Of a DNA stretch of 64,000 bases, positions 8,679-15,936 are shown piece after piece. The translations under genes were made by a program, and so were the position numbers. The stretch lies in NCBI RefSeq assembly GCF_003854275.1, contig NZ_QTQP01000006.1, forward strand, positions 148,201 to 212,200, read 5' to 3'. The stretch comes from Burkholderia sp. Bp8963 (GTDB lineage: Bacteria; Pseudomonadota; Gammaproteobacteria; Burkholderiales; Burkholderiaceae). The notes below the pieces were generated by a model. That model was given only the letters and a program-made list of their open reading frames with translations. It was not told where the DNA came from and made no database searches. Positions within the stretch are counted from its first letter, which is position 1, and each line of letters starts with the position of its first letter.

Positions 8679-9488
8679 ATGACCAACCCGACCCCGGATT
8701 CCAAAACGTCGATCCAGGTGATCGAACGCATGATGCGGTTGCTCGACGCCCTCGCCGCGCACAGCGACCCCGTCAGCCTGAAGGAACTCGCGCAACGCAC
8801 CGAGCTGCACCCGTCGACCGCGCACCGCATCCTCAACGACATGGTGACCTGCCGCCTCGTCGACCGCTCCGATCCGGGCACGTACCGGCTCGGCATGCGG
8901 CTGCTCGAGCTCGGCAACCTCGTGAAGGCACGCCTGTCGGTGCGCGACGCGGCGCTGATGCCGATGCGCGAACTGCACCGCCTCACCGGACAGACGGTGA
9001 ACCTGTCGGTACGCCAGGGCGACGAGATCGTCTACATCGAGCGCGCGTATTCGGAGCGTTCCGGGATGCAGGTCGTGCGCGCCATCGGCGGCCGCGCGCC
9101 GCTGCACCTGACGTCGGTCGGCAAGCTGTTCCTCGCGGCAGACGAAACGTCGCGGGTGCGTGCGTACGCGACGCGCACCGGGCTCGCTGGCCACACGCAG
9201 AACAGCATCACCGACATTGCGAAGCTCGAGCGCGAGTTGACGATCGTGCGCCAGCAATCGTGCGCGCGCGACAACGAGGAGCTCGAACTGGGTGTGCGCT
9301 GCATTGCGGCGGGCATCTACGACGACTCGGGCAAGCTCGTCGCGGGCCTGTCGCTGTCGGCGCCGGCCGACCGCCTGCAGGACGCGTGGCTCGGCCAGTT
9401 GAGCCGTACCGCGCTGACCATCTCGGAATCGCTCGGTTACCGGCCCGAGAACGCGAAGGACGTGAACGGCCTGCAGCGGCAGGCCTGA
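8679..9488 (+). CDS. IclR-family transcriptional regulator
   Basis: This 269-residue regulator has an N-terminal winged helix (residues about 10-75, with SLKELAQRTELHPSTAHRIL as the HTH) and a C-terminal IclR effector domain (residues about 90-260). IclR proteins bind small organic acids or aromatics and act as dimers or tetramers. It is divergent from lutAB with 180 bp between the starts, the classic arrangement for a local regulator, so lactate-responsive control is inferred. LutR/LldR regulators of other bacteria are GntR type, so this would be a different solution. The gene ends just before a bidirectional terminator. Confidence 0.88.
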   Translation: MTNPTPDSKTSIQVIERMMRLLDALAAHSDPVSLKELAQRTELHPSTAHRILNDMVTCRLVDRSDPGTYRLGMRLLELGNLVKARLSVRDAALMPMRELHRLTGQTVNLSVRQGDEIVYIERAYSERSGMQVVRAIGGRAPLHLTSVGKLFLAADETSRVRAYATRTGLAGHTQNSITDIAKLERELTIVRQQSCARDNEELELGVRCIAAGIYDDSGKLVAGLSLSAPADRLQDAWLGQLSRTALTISESLGYRPENAKDVNGLQRQA

Positions 9489-9515
9489 GCGGCCGCTGCG
9501 CAACCCAGACGAACG

Positions 9516-9545
9516 AAAAAAGCCCCGCGAAGCGCGGGGCTTTTT
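9516..9545. terminator. Bidirectional terminator between iclR and pbpG
   Basis: A six-A run, the perfect stem AGCCCCGCG/CGCGGGGCT with a 3-nt loop, and five Ts. The genes on both sides converge on it, so it can serve both strands. Confidence 0.9.
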
Positions 9546-9589
9546 GCTGGCTTCGCCACGGCGGTGCCGAAGCGCCGCCGGAAGCACGA

Positions 9590-10726
9590 TCAGGTACCGC
9601 CGTTCGGCGAATTGGATGCCGTCAGGCGCTCGCCGCCGCCGGCGTCGAGCCAGTTGCGCAGCCGTGCCGCATCGGCGAAGCGCGAATACTTGCCGTACGA
9701 GTCGAGCAGCACCATCACCATCGGACGGCCATGGATCGTCGCCTGCATCACGAGGCACTCGCCTGCTTCGTTGATGAAGCCGGTCTTCTGCAGGCCGATG
9801 TCCCACGAGCCGTTGCCGCGGATCAGCGCGTTCGTGCTGTTGTAGGCGAGGCTCCGCTTGCCCGTGTACACCTCGTAGCTGCGATCGGTCGAGAACTTGC
9901 GGATCAGCGGGTACTGGTACGCCGCGTCGACCATCTTCACGAGGTCGCGCGCGCTCGACACGTTCGAGCTCGACAGCCCGGTGGAGTTCTCGAAGTGCGT
10001 ATCGGCCATGCCGAGCGCCTTCGCCTTTGCGTTCATCGCCGCGATGAACGCCGGACGGCCGCCCGGGTAGTAGCGCGACATCGACGCCGCCGCGCGGTTC
10101 TCGGACGCCATCAGCGCGATGTGCAGCATGTCTTCGCGCGACAGCACCGAGCCGACCGACAGGCGCGAGCCGGTGCCCTTCTCGTAGTCGCGATCCTCGT
10201 CGGTGACTTCGATCTGGTCGGTCAGCGGCAGCTTCGAGTCGAGCACGACCATCGCCGTCATCAGCTTCGTGATCGACGCGATCGGCACGACCGCGTGCGA
10301 ATTCTTGTCGAACAGCGGCTCGCTGGTGTTCTGGTCGACGACATAGGCAACGCTCGAGCGCAGCGCGAGCGCGTCCGGCGTCTCGTGCAGGCCGAATGCC
10401 TGGCCGACCGACGGCTGGCGCGGCTGGAACGCGACCCGGCGCACGGCGCCGTGGTGGCCGCGCACGTTCGCGGCGAGCGTCGCGCGCTTGCGCGTCGATT
10501 TTGCACGCGGTGCGTCATCGGTGGCGGACGCCGATTTCACCGACTTCTTCGCGGACGAAGCAGTCGCTTTCTTCTTGGCGGCTTGGTGAGTCTTCGCAGT
10601 GGCGGCAAAGGCGTCAGCGGGCGCAACGGTGGCAGTGGCCGCCAGCAAGGCGACGGCGACCGACACCGCTGTGCCGAGCGCCATGCTCTGCAACATTCTG
10701 CGCGGTGAAAACGATTCGGCTTTCAT
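9590..10726 (-). CDS. pbpG: D-alanyl-D-alanine endopeptidase (PBP7 family)
   Basis: This periplasmic S11-family serine peptidase cleaves D-Ala-meso-DAP cross-links in peptidoglycan. From MKAESFSPRR the protein has 378 residues: a signal peptide (hydrophobic residues 14-40, ending ADAFA), a Lys/Ser/Ala-rich linker (about 45-90), and the catalytic domain with SITK (S151-K154), SEN (208-210) and KTG (314-316). An upstream in-frame start at 10798 is rejected because it includes the promoter. PBP5/6 carboxypeptidases are an alternative, but there is no C-terminal amphipathic anchor domain, which favours PBP7. Confidence 0.88.
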   Translation of the reverse strand: MKAESFSPRRMLQSMALGTAVSVAVALLAATATVAPADAFAATAKTHQAAKKKATASSAKKSVKSASATDDAPRAKSTRKRATLAANVRGHHGAVRRVAFQPRQPSVGQAFGLHETPDALALRSSVAYVVDQNTSEPLFDKNSHAVVPIASITKLMTAMVVLDSKLPLTDQIEVTDEDRDYEKGTGSRLSVGSVLSREDMLHIALMASENRAAASMSRYYPGGRPAFIAAMNAKAKALGMADTHFENSTGLSSSNVSSARDLVKMVDAAYQYPLIRKFSTDRSYEVYTGKRSLAYNSTNALIRGNGSWDIGLQKTGFINEAGECLVMQATIHGRPMVMVLLDSYGKYSRFADAARLRNWLDAGGGERLTASNSPNGGT

Positions 10727-10759
10727 TGGGGTCTGGACAAAGCGGCGGGAGTTTCCGCA

Positions 10760-10788
10760 AGTGTAGTTAAGGCTGAAAAAAGAAGCAA
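10760..10788 (-). promoter_or_regulatory. Candidate pbpG promoter
   Basis: Minus strand TTGCTT (plus 10783-10788), 17 bp, TACACT (10760-10765), about 30 nt before the pbpG ATG. Confidence 0.55.
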
Positions 10789-11242
10789 TATTAGGCACTT
10801 ACCGATCGTCTTTAAACCGGATTGTAAGCGTCGTCGTAAACGCAATCGATCGACACCCCTGCTCCCATCAAAAAAAATCATGACGGGCGCACAGCCTCAC
10901 AGTGCTCGCCTCCCGATTACCACTCGGTTAATTGAGATAACGTCACTTTGAGCGTGTTTTAAAGCGGGGAAACTACGTATCCGGCGCTCGGCGGGCCAAG
11001 CGGCACGTGTCGGCGCAACGGCGGTGGCACATCGCTGCGGCGCGAATCGAAACGGCGCGCTTTTCGACAAGAACAAGAGGACAACGTTCCAACCCCCTGT
11101 CAGGTTTACCTGCGCGCGATCATGGTGCGTCGCACGTGCCCGTCAAGCGTGCGCAGCATGTGGGACAGCACGCGTGCGCAGCGCCTGAAACCGTTTCCGA
11201 AACCGCCAGATAACTCGTTGTTTTGTCGATAATTTATCGGCA
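10789..11242. other. Gene-free interval upstream of phaP
   Basis: No ORF here has a credible start, ribosome binding site or family resemblance. It is AT-richer than its surroundings, with scattered runs (for example eight As near 10870). It contains one copy of the phaP operator motif TGCGTCGCA at 11126-11134 and a CGATAA-T-TTATCG dyad at 11227-11239, next to the proximal operator. I read it as a long upstream control region for phaP plus the pbpG promoter. Confidence 0.5.
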
Positions 11243-11316
11243 TTGTGCGACGCACAAAAAGTCCTTGACATCGGCTTTGTCTGCCCTAAAATAAGCTCCA
11301 TTGCTGCGTCGCACAA
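11243..11316 (+). promoter_or_regulatory. phaP promoter flanked by TGCGWCGCA operators
   Basis: TTGACA (11265-11270), 16 bp, TAAAAT (11287-11292) is a strong sigma-70 promoter. The palindrome TTGTGCGACGCACAA (11243-11257) lies just upstream of the -35. A second copy of the core, TGCGTCGCA (11305-11313, within TTGCTGCGTCGCACAA), lies just past the expected transcription start. A third core is at 11126-11134. The placement suits a repressor, and PhaR, the usual phasin repressor, is the natural candidate (inference). Confidence 0.75.
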
Positions 11317-11395
11317 AGCGCGCACAACCGAGGTTCCCCATCGTAGTGCCCACTACTATCCTGCGATCGTCGCGATCGCTTTTCAGGAGCTTGAC

Positions 11396-11962
11396 ATGTC
11401 CTTGCTGACCCCCGAGCAAATCGCCGCCGCACAAAAAGCCAACCTCGAAAGCCTGTTCGGTCTGACGACCAAGGCATTCGAAGGCGTCGAAAAGCTGATC
11501 GAACTGAATCTGCAAGTCGTGAAGTCGACGCTCGCGGAATCGCAGGAAAACGCGCAGCGCCTGCTGTCGGTGAAGGATGCACAGGAACTGATCGCGCTGC
11601 AGACGAGCCTCTCGCAGCCGGTCGCGGAAAAGGTGCTGTCGTACGGCCGTCACCTGTATGAAATCGCGTCGGCCACGCAAGCCGAGTTCGCGAAGGTTGC
11701 CGAAGCGCAATTCGAAGAGCAGAACAAGAAGGTCCAGGCTCTCGTCGACAACGTCGCGAAGAACGCCCCGGCAGGTTCGGAAACGGCTGTCGCCGCGCTG
11801 AAGTCGGCGCTGAACGCCGCTAACACGACGTACGAAACGGTGCAGAAGGCTGCGAAGCAGGCCGTCGAGATCGCCGAGACGAACTTCAACGCCGCCGCTG
11901 CCGTCGCGACGAAGGCTGCCAGCGCAGCTGCTTCGCGCCGCACGACCAAGCCGGCCGCGTAA
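11396..11962 (+). CDS. phaP: Phasin (polyhydroxyalkanoate granule protein)
   Basis: Phasins coat the surface of polyhydroxyalkanoate storage granules and control their size and number. The 188-residue protein is almost entirely amphipathic helix ([19 protein letters not shown] at the N-terminus, then [18 protein letters not shown]) with an Ala/Lys-rich tail ending TTKPAA, typical of Phasin_2 proteins. The start is set by CAGGAG 7 nt before ATG, and the frame upstream is only leader. It is monocistronic, with a strong promoter and a terminator 17 bp after the stop, as expected for a very abundant protein. Confidence 0.92.
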   Translation: MSLLTPEQIAAAQKANLESLFGLTTKAFEGVEKLIELNLQVVKSTLAESQENAQRLLSVKDAQELIALQTSLSQPVAEKVLSYGRHLYEIASATQAEFAKVAEAQFEEQNKKVQALVDNVAKNAPAGSETAVAALKSALNAANTTYETVQKAAKQAVEIAETNFNAAAAVATKAASAAASRRTTKPAA

Positions 11963-11979
11963 GCGCTTCACGCGTTCCG

Positions 11980-12006
11980 AAAAAGCCGCGCCCTGCGCGG
12001 CTTTTT
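11980..12006 (+). terminator. phaP terminator
   Basis: Stem GCCGCGC/GCGCGGC with a 3-nt loop, preceded by five As and followed by TTTTT, 17 bp after the phaP stop. Confidence 0.92.
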
Positions 12007-12093
12007 CTTTTGCAGCGGCACGCAGCCGGTGATCCGGCCCCGCACTTCGCATCACTGATCGCGCACTGGCGCGCAGCGCCGCGCAAAAAACCA

Positions 12094-12129
12094 AACGCCG
12101 CTTCCCGGTTGCCCGGGAAGCGGCGTTTT
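12094..12129 (-). terminator. lpdA/pdh operon terminator
   Basis: A long stem, AACGCCGCTTCCCGG against CCGGGAAGCGGCGTT, with a minus-strand U run interrupted by a G (plus GCAAAAAACC). It lies about 45 bp past the lpdA stop; a T run on the plus side also allows bidirectional use. Confidence 0.85.
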
Positions 12130-12171
12130 TCGTGGCCGGCGCTCGCGCGCCGGCGGCAACGACGGTCGAAC

Positions 12172-13935
12172 TTACTTCTTGCGCTGCGGCGGCAGGTCCG
12201 TGCAGACGCCTTCGTACAGCTCCGCCGCCATGCCGATCGATTCGCCGAGCGTCGGGTGCGGATGGATCGTCTTGCCGATGTCTTCCGCGTCTGCGCCCAT
12301 TTCGACCGCCAGGCAAACTTCGCTGATCAGGTCGCCCGCGTTCAGGCCGACGATCCCGCCGCCGATCACGCGATGGGTTTCCTCGTCGAACAGCAGCTTC
12401 GTGAAGCCTTCGTCGCGGCCGTTCGCGATCGCGCGGCCCGATGCCGCCCACGGGAACACGGCCTTGCCGTACTTGATGCCTTCGGCCTTGCACTGCTCTT
12501 CCGTCTTGCCGGCCCATGCCACTTCCGGATCGGTGTACGCCACCGACGGGATCTGCAGCGCATCGAAGTACGACTTCTCGCCGTGCGCCGCCTCCGCTGC
12601 GACGTGGCCTTCGTGCACGGCCTTGTGCGCGAGCATCGGCTGGCCGACGATGTCGCCGATCGCGAAGATGTGCGGCACGTTCGTGCGCATCTGCTTGTCG
12701 ACTTCGATGAAGCCGCGATCCGTCACCGCGACGCCGGCCTTGTCCGCGCCGATCTTCTTGCCGTTCGGGCTGCGGCCGACTGCGACCAGCACGAGGTCGT
12801 AGCGTTGCGGCTCAGCCGGCGCCTTCTCGCCCTCGAACGTCACGTAGATGCCGTCTTCCTTCGCTTCGGCACCGACGGTCTTGGTCTTCAGCATCACGTT
12901 GCCGAAGCGCTTCGCGTTGTACTTCTCCCAGACCTTGACGAGATCGCGATCCGCGCCGTTCATCAGGTTGTCGAGCATTTCGACGACGTCGATCTCGGCG
13001 CCCAGCGTCGCGTAGACGGTGGCCATTTCGAGGCCGATGATGCCGCCGCCGATCACGAGCATCCGCTTCGGCTGCTGGCGCAGTTCGAGCGCGCCGGTCG
13101 AATCGACGATGCGCGGGTCTTCCGGCAGGAACGGCAGATTCACCGACTGCGAGCCTGCCGCGATGATCGCCTGCTTGAAGCGGACGACCTTCTTGCCGTT
13201 TTCGCCCTGCACTTCCATGTGATACGGATCGACGAACGCGCCGACGCCCGTCACCACTTCGACCTTGCGCGCCTTCGCCATGCCGGCGAGGCCCGTCGTC
13301 AGTTTCTTGACGACGCCGGACTTGAAGTCGCGCAGCTTGTCGAGATCGATTTCGGGCTTGCGGAACTTGATGCCGTGCGATTCGAGCGCTGCTGCTTCGT
13401 CGATGACGAGCGCGGTGTGCAGCAGTGCTTTCGACGGAATGCAGCCGACGTTCAGGCACACGCCGCCGAGCGTCGAATAGCGTTCGACGAGCACGGTCTT
13501 CATGCCGAGATCGGCTGCGCGGAACGCGGCCGAGTAGCCGCCGGGGCCGGCGCCGAGCACGAGCATGTCGCACTCGACATCGACGGCGCCGGCATAGCTG
13601 CCTGCCTGCGGCGCGGCCGCCGGAGCGGCTGCGGGCGCGGCGGCCGGTGCTGCGGGTTTGGCCGGCTCGGCGGCATTCGCCGGTGCTGCGGCAGCGGCCG
13701 ACACTTCGACCAGTGCGATCACGGTGCCTTGCGAGACCTTGTCGCCGGCCTTGACCTTGATTTCCTTGACGGTGCCGGCGACGTCGCTCGGCACTTCCAT
13801 GGATGCCTTGTCCGATTCGAGCGTGAGGAGCGTCTGCTCCTTTTCGATCACGTCGCCCGGCTGAATATTGACTTCGATGACATCGACGCCGCTGAAATCG
13901 CCGATATCCGGTACTTTGACTTCGATGAGACTCAT
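12172..13935 (-). CDS. lpdA: Dihydrolipoamide dehydrogenase (E3) with lipoyl domain
   Basis: This is the FAD enzyme that reoxidises dihydrolipoyl groups of the pyruvate dehydrogenase complex, reducing NAD+. The 587-residue protein is longer than the usual 475 because an N-terminal lipoyl domain (residues 1-78, lipoyl lysine K43 in ESDKASMEV) and an Ala/Pro linker (about 79-115) precede the E3 core. Core features are the FAD motif VLGAGPGGYSAAFRAA (127 on), the redox disulphide C160/C165 in GGVCLNVGCIPSK, and HPHPTLGES near the C-terminus. It is the third pdh gene, after aceE and aceF, which makes it the PDH-dedicated E3. Confidence 0.95.
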   Translation of the reverse strand: MSLIEVKVPDIGDFSGVDVIEVNIQPGDVIEKEQTLLTLESDKASMEVPSDVAGTVKEIKVKAGDKVSQGTVIALVEVSAAAAAPANAAEPAKPAAPAAAPAAAPAAAPQAGSYAGAVDVECDMLVLGAGPGGYSAAFRAADLGMKTVLVERYSTLGGVCLNVGCIPSKALLHTALVIDEAAALESHGIKFRKPEIDLDKLRDFKSGVVKKLTTGLAGMAKARKVEVVTGVGAFVDPYHMEVQGENGKKVVRFKQAIIAAGSQSVNLPFLPEDPRIVDSTGALELRQQPKRMLVIGGGIIGLEMATVYATLGAEIDVVEMLDNLMNGADRDLVKVWEKYNAKRFGNVMLKTKTVGAEAKEDGIYVTFEGEKAPAEPQRYDLVLVAVGRSPNGKKIGADKAGVAVTDRGFIEVDKQMRTNVPHIFAIGDIVGQPMLAHKAVHEGHVAAEAAHGEKSYFDALQIPSVAYTDPEVAWAGKTEEQCKAEGIKYGKAVFPWAASGRAIANGRDEGFTKLLFDEETHRVIGGGIVGLNAGDLISEVCLAVEMGADAEDIGKTIHPHPTLGESIGMAAELYEGVCTDLPPQRKK

Positions 13936-14050
13936 GTACTGTCCCCTTCTTGATTGGCTGCTGACAGACGGAAAAGGCTCGAACGCTGAACTACGGCCTG
14001 ACTGGAGAACGGGGGACTTGGGCAGGACCACCTTTGCCGTCCGCCCAAGG

Positions 14051-14100
14051 ACGCGCCTTTCTTTTGGTTACTTTTCTTTGGAAGACAAAGAAAAGTGACC
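14051..14100. repeat. Intergenic hairpin repeat between lpdA and aceF
   Basis: GGTTACTTTTCTTTG (14066-14080) and CAAAGAAAAGTGACC (14086-14100) form a 15-bp stem with one G-T type mismatch and a GAAGA loop, preceded by GCGCCTTTCTTTT. From memory, closely similar AAAGAAAAGTAACC-type hairpins recur between genes in Burkholderia, Xanthomonas and Pseudomonas genomes. Here it lies in the aceF-lpdA gap and may act as a transcript-stabilising or terminating stem. There is only one copy in this window. Confidence 0.65.
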
Positions 14101-14207
14101 GCCGCCCCGCGCAGGGGCGACGCTAATAGACCGTTAGCAATACAGATTCAACGACGAGGCGCGGATCGCCGACAGACAACCCACGCCCCCGCGAGCCCCA
14201 ACGCTCA

Positions 14208-15866
14208 TCAAAGAATGACGCGCCGGAAGTCGCCAAGCAGCGACCCCAGATATGCATTGAACCGCGCCGCTTCCGCGCCATCGATCACGCGATGGTCATA
14301 CGACAGCGACAGCGGCAGCGTGAGGCGCGGCACGAACTGCTTGCCGTCCCACACCGGCTTCATCTGGCCGCGCGACAGGCCGAGGATTGCGACTTCCGGC
14401 GCATTGATGATCGGCGTGAAGTTCGTGCCGCCGATCCCGCCGAGCGACGAGATCGAGAAGCAGCCGCCCTGCATCTGGTCCGGCTTCAGCTTGCCATCGC
14501 GCGCGGCCTTCGACAGCTCGCTCATTTCCTTCGCGATCTCGACGAGGCCCTTCTTGTCCGCATCGCGGATCACCGGCACGACGAGGCCGTTCGGCGTGTC
14601 CGCGGCGAAACCGACGTGGTAGTACTGCTTGAACACGAGGTTGTCGCCGTCGAGGCTCGCGTTGAAGGTCGGGAACTTCTTCAGCGCGGCGACGACTGCC
14701 TTGATCACGAACGCGAGCATCGTGAACTTCACGCCCGCCTTTTCGTGCTCCTTGTTAAGTTGCACGCGCAGCGCCTCGAGATCGGTGATGTCCGCTTCGT
14801 CGTTGTTCGTGACGTGCGGGATCATCACCCAGTTGCGGTGCAGGTTCGCGCCCGAGATCTTCTTGATGCGCGACAGCGGCTTCGCTTCGAACGGGCCGAA
14901 CTTCGCGAAGTCGACCTTCGGCCACGGCAGCAGGTTCAGCTCGCCGCCGCCTGCCGGCGCGGCTGCCGCGACCGGCGCCGCGCGCTGGCCCGTCATCACG
15001 CCCTTCACGAAGTTCGTGACGTCTTCCTTCGTGATGCGGCCCTTCGGACCGCTGCCCGCGACGCGCGCGACTTCGACGCCGAGTTCGCGCGCGAACTTGC
15101 GCACCGACGGCGATGCGTGGCTCGCGCGGTACTCGCCGGCTGGTGCAGCGGCCGGTGCGGGCGCCGCAGCCGGAGCCGGTGCGACTGCCGGTGCCGCCTT
15201 CGGCGCGGCAGCCGGGGCAACAGCAGCCGGCGCGCTCGCCGGTGCGCTTGCCTGCGGCGCGGCGGCAGCCGGCGCGCCGGCTGCGTCGAGCAGCACGATC
15301 AGCGTGCCTTCGGACACCGCGTCGCCCACCTTGACCTTGATTTCCTTCACGACGCCGGCGGCCGGGCTCGGCACGTCCATCGTCGCCTTGTCCGACTCGA
15401 GCGTGACGAGCGACTGTTCCTTCTCGACCGTGTCGCCAACCTTCACGCCGATCTCGATCACCGGCACGTCCTTGTAGTCGCCGATATCCGGCACCTTCAC
15501 TTCGAGCGTGCCGCCACTTGCGGCCGATGCGGCGGCCGGCGCTGCTGCGGGCGCCGCCGCCGGTGCGGCCGGTGCCGCAGCAGGCACTACGGCAGGCGCG
15601 GCCGCGCCGTTCGGCTGCGCCGCGGCGCCGCCTTCGAGCAGGATGATCAGCGAGCCTTCCGACACCGCGTCGCCGACCTTCACCCGCACTTCCTTGACCG
15701 TGCCCGCCGACGGGCTCGGGACGTCCATCGTCGCCTTGTCCGATTCGAGCGTGACGAGCGACTGCTCGGGCTCGACCGTATCGCCCGCCTTCACGAGCAC
15801 TTCGATGACGGGCACGTCCTTGTAATCGCCGATATCCGGCACCTTCACTTCGATCGCTTGACTCAT
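14208..15866 (-). CDS. aceF: Pyruvate dehydrogenase E2, dihydrolipoyllysine acetyltransferase
   Basis: E2 is the core of the pyruvate dehydrogenase complex, transferring acetyl groups from lipoyl-lysine to CoA. The 552 residues hold two lipoyl domains (about 1-78 with K44, and 119-195 with K160, both in ESDKATMDV), joined by Ala/Pro-rich hinges, then a peripheral subunit-binding domain (about 247-285) and the catalytic acetyltransferase domain with DHRVIDG (D524-G530). E. coli AceF has three lipoyl domains, so two here plus one on E3 gives the same total. It follows aceE by 70 bp. Confidence 0.96.
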   Translation of the reverse strand: MSQAIEVKVPDIGDYKDVPVIEVLVKAGDTVEPEQSLVTLESDKATMDVPSPSAGTVKEVRVKVGDAVSEGSLIILLEGGAAAQPNGAAAPAVVPAAAPAAPAAAPAAAPAAASAASGGTLEVKVPDIGDYKDVPVIEIGVKVGDTVEKEQSLVTLESDKATMDVPSPAAGVVKEIKVKVGDAVSEGTLIVLLDAAGAPAAAAPQASAPASAPAAVAPAAAPKAAPAVAPAPAAAPAPAAAPAGEYRASHASPSVRKFARELGVEVARVAGSGPKGRITKEDVTNFVKGVMTGQRAAPVAAAAPAGGGELNLLPWPKVDFAKFGPFEAKPLSRIKKISGANLHRNWVMIPHVTNNDEADITDLEALRVQLNKEHEKAGVKFTMLAFVIKAVVAALKKFPTFNASLDGDNLVFKQYYHVGFAADTPNGLVVPVIRDADKKGLVEIAKEMSELSKAARDGKLKPDQMQGGCFSISSLGGIGGTNFTPIINAPEVAILGLSRGQMKPVWDGKQFVPRLTLPLSLSYDHRVIDGAEAARFNAYLGSLLGDFRRVIL

Positions 15867-15936
15867 CTTTTTGTGTCTCCAGAGCCGCGCGCGCCCCTCC
15901 CGGAAGCGGCGCGCGGCATCATACGGCGCGTGGGCG

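Noticed and set aside
10727..11395. Small ORF at 11007-11213 as a gene upstream of phaP
   Set aside because: Its translation is Arg/Ala-rich with no start signals, and the region carries operator copies and promoters.
14066..14100. Hairpin as a simple intrinsic terminator of aceF
   Set aside because: There is no poly-U tail next to the stem, and the sequence looks like a dispersed repeat; kept as a repeat instead.
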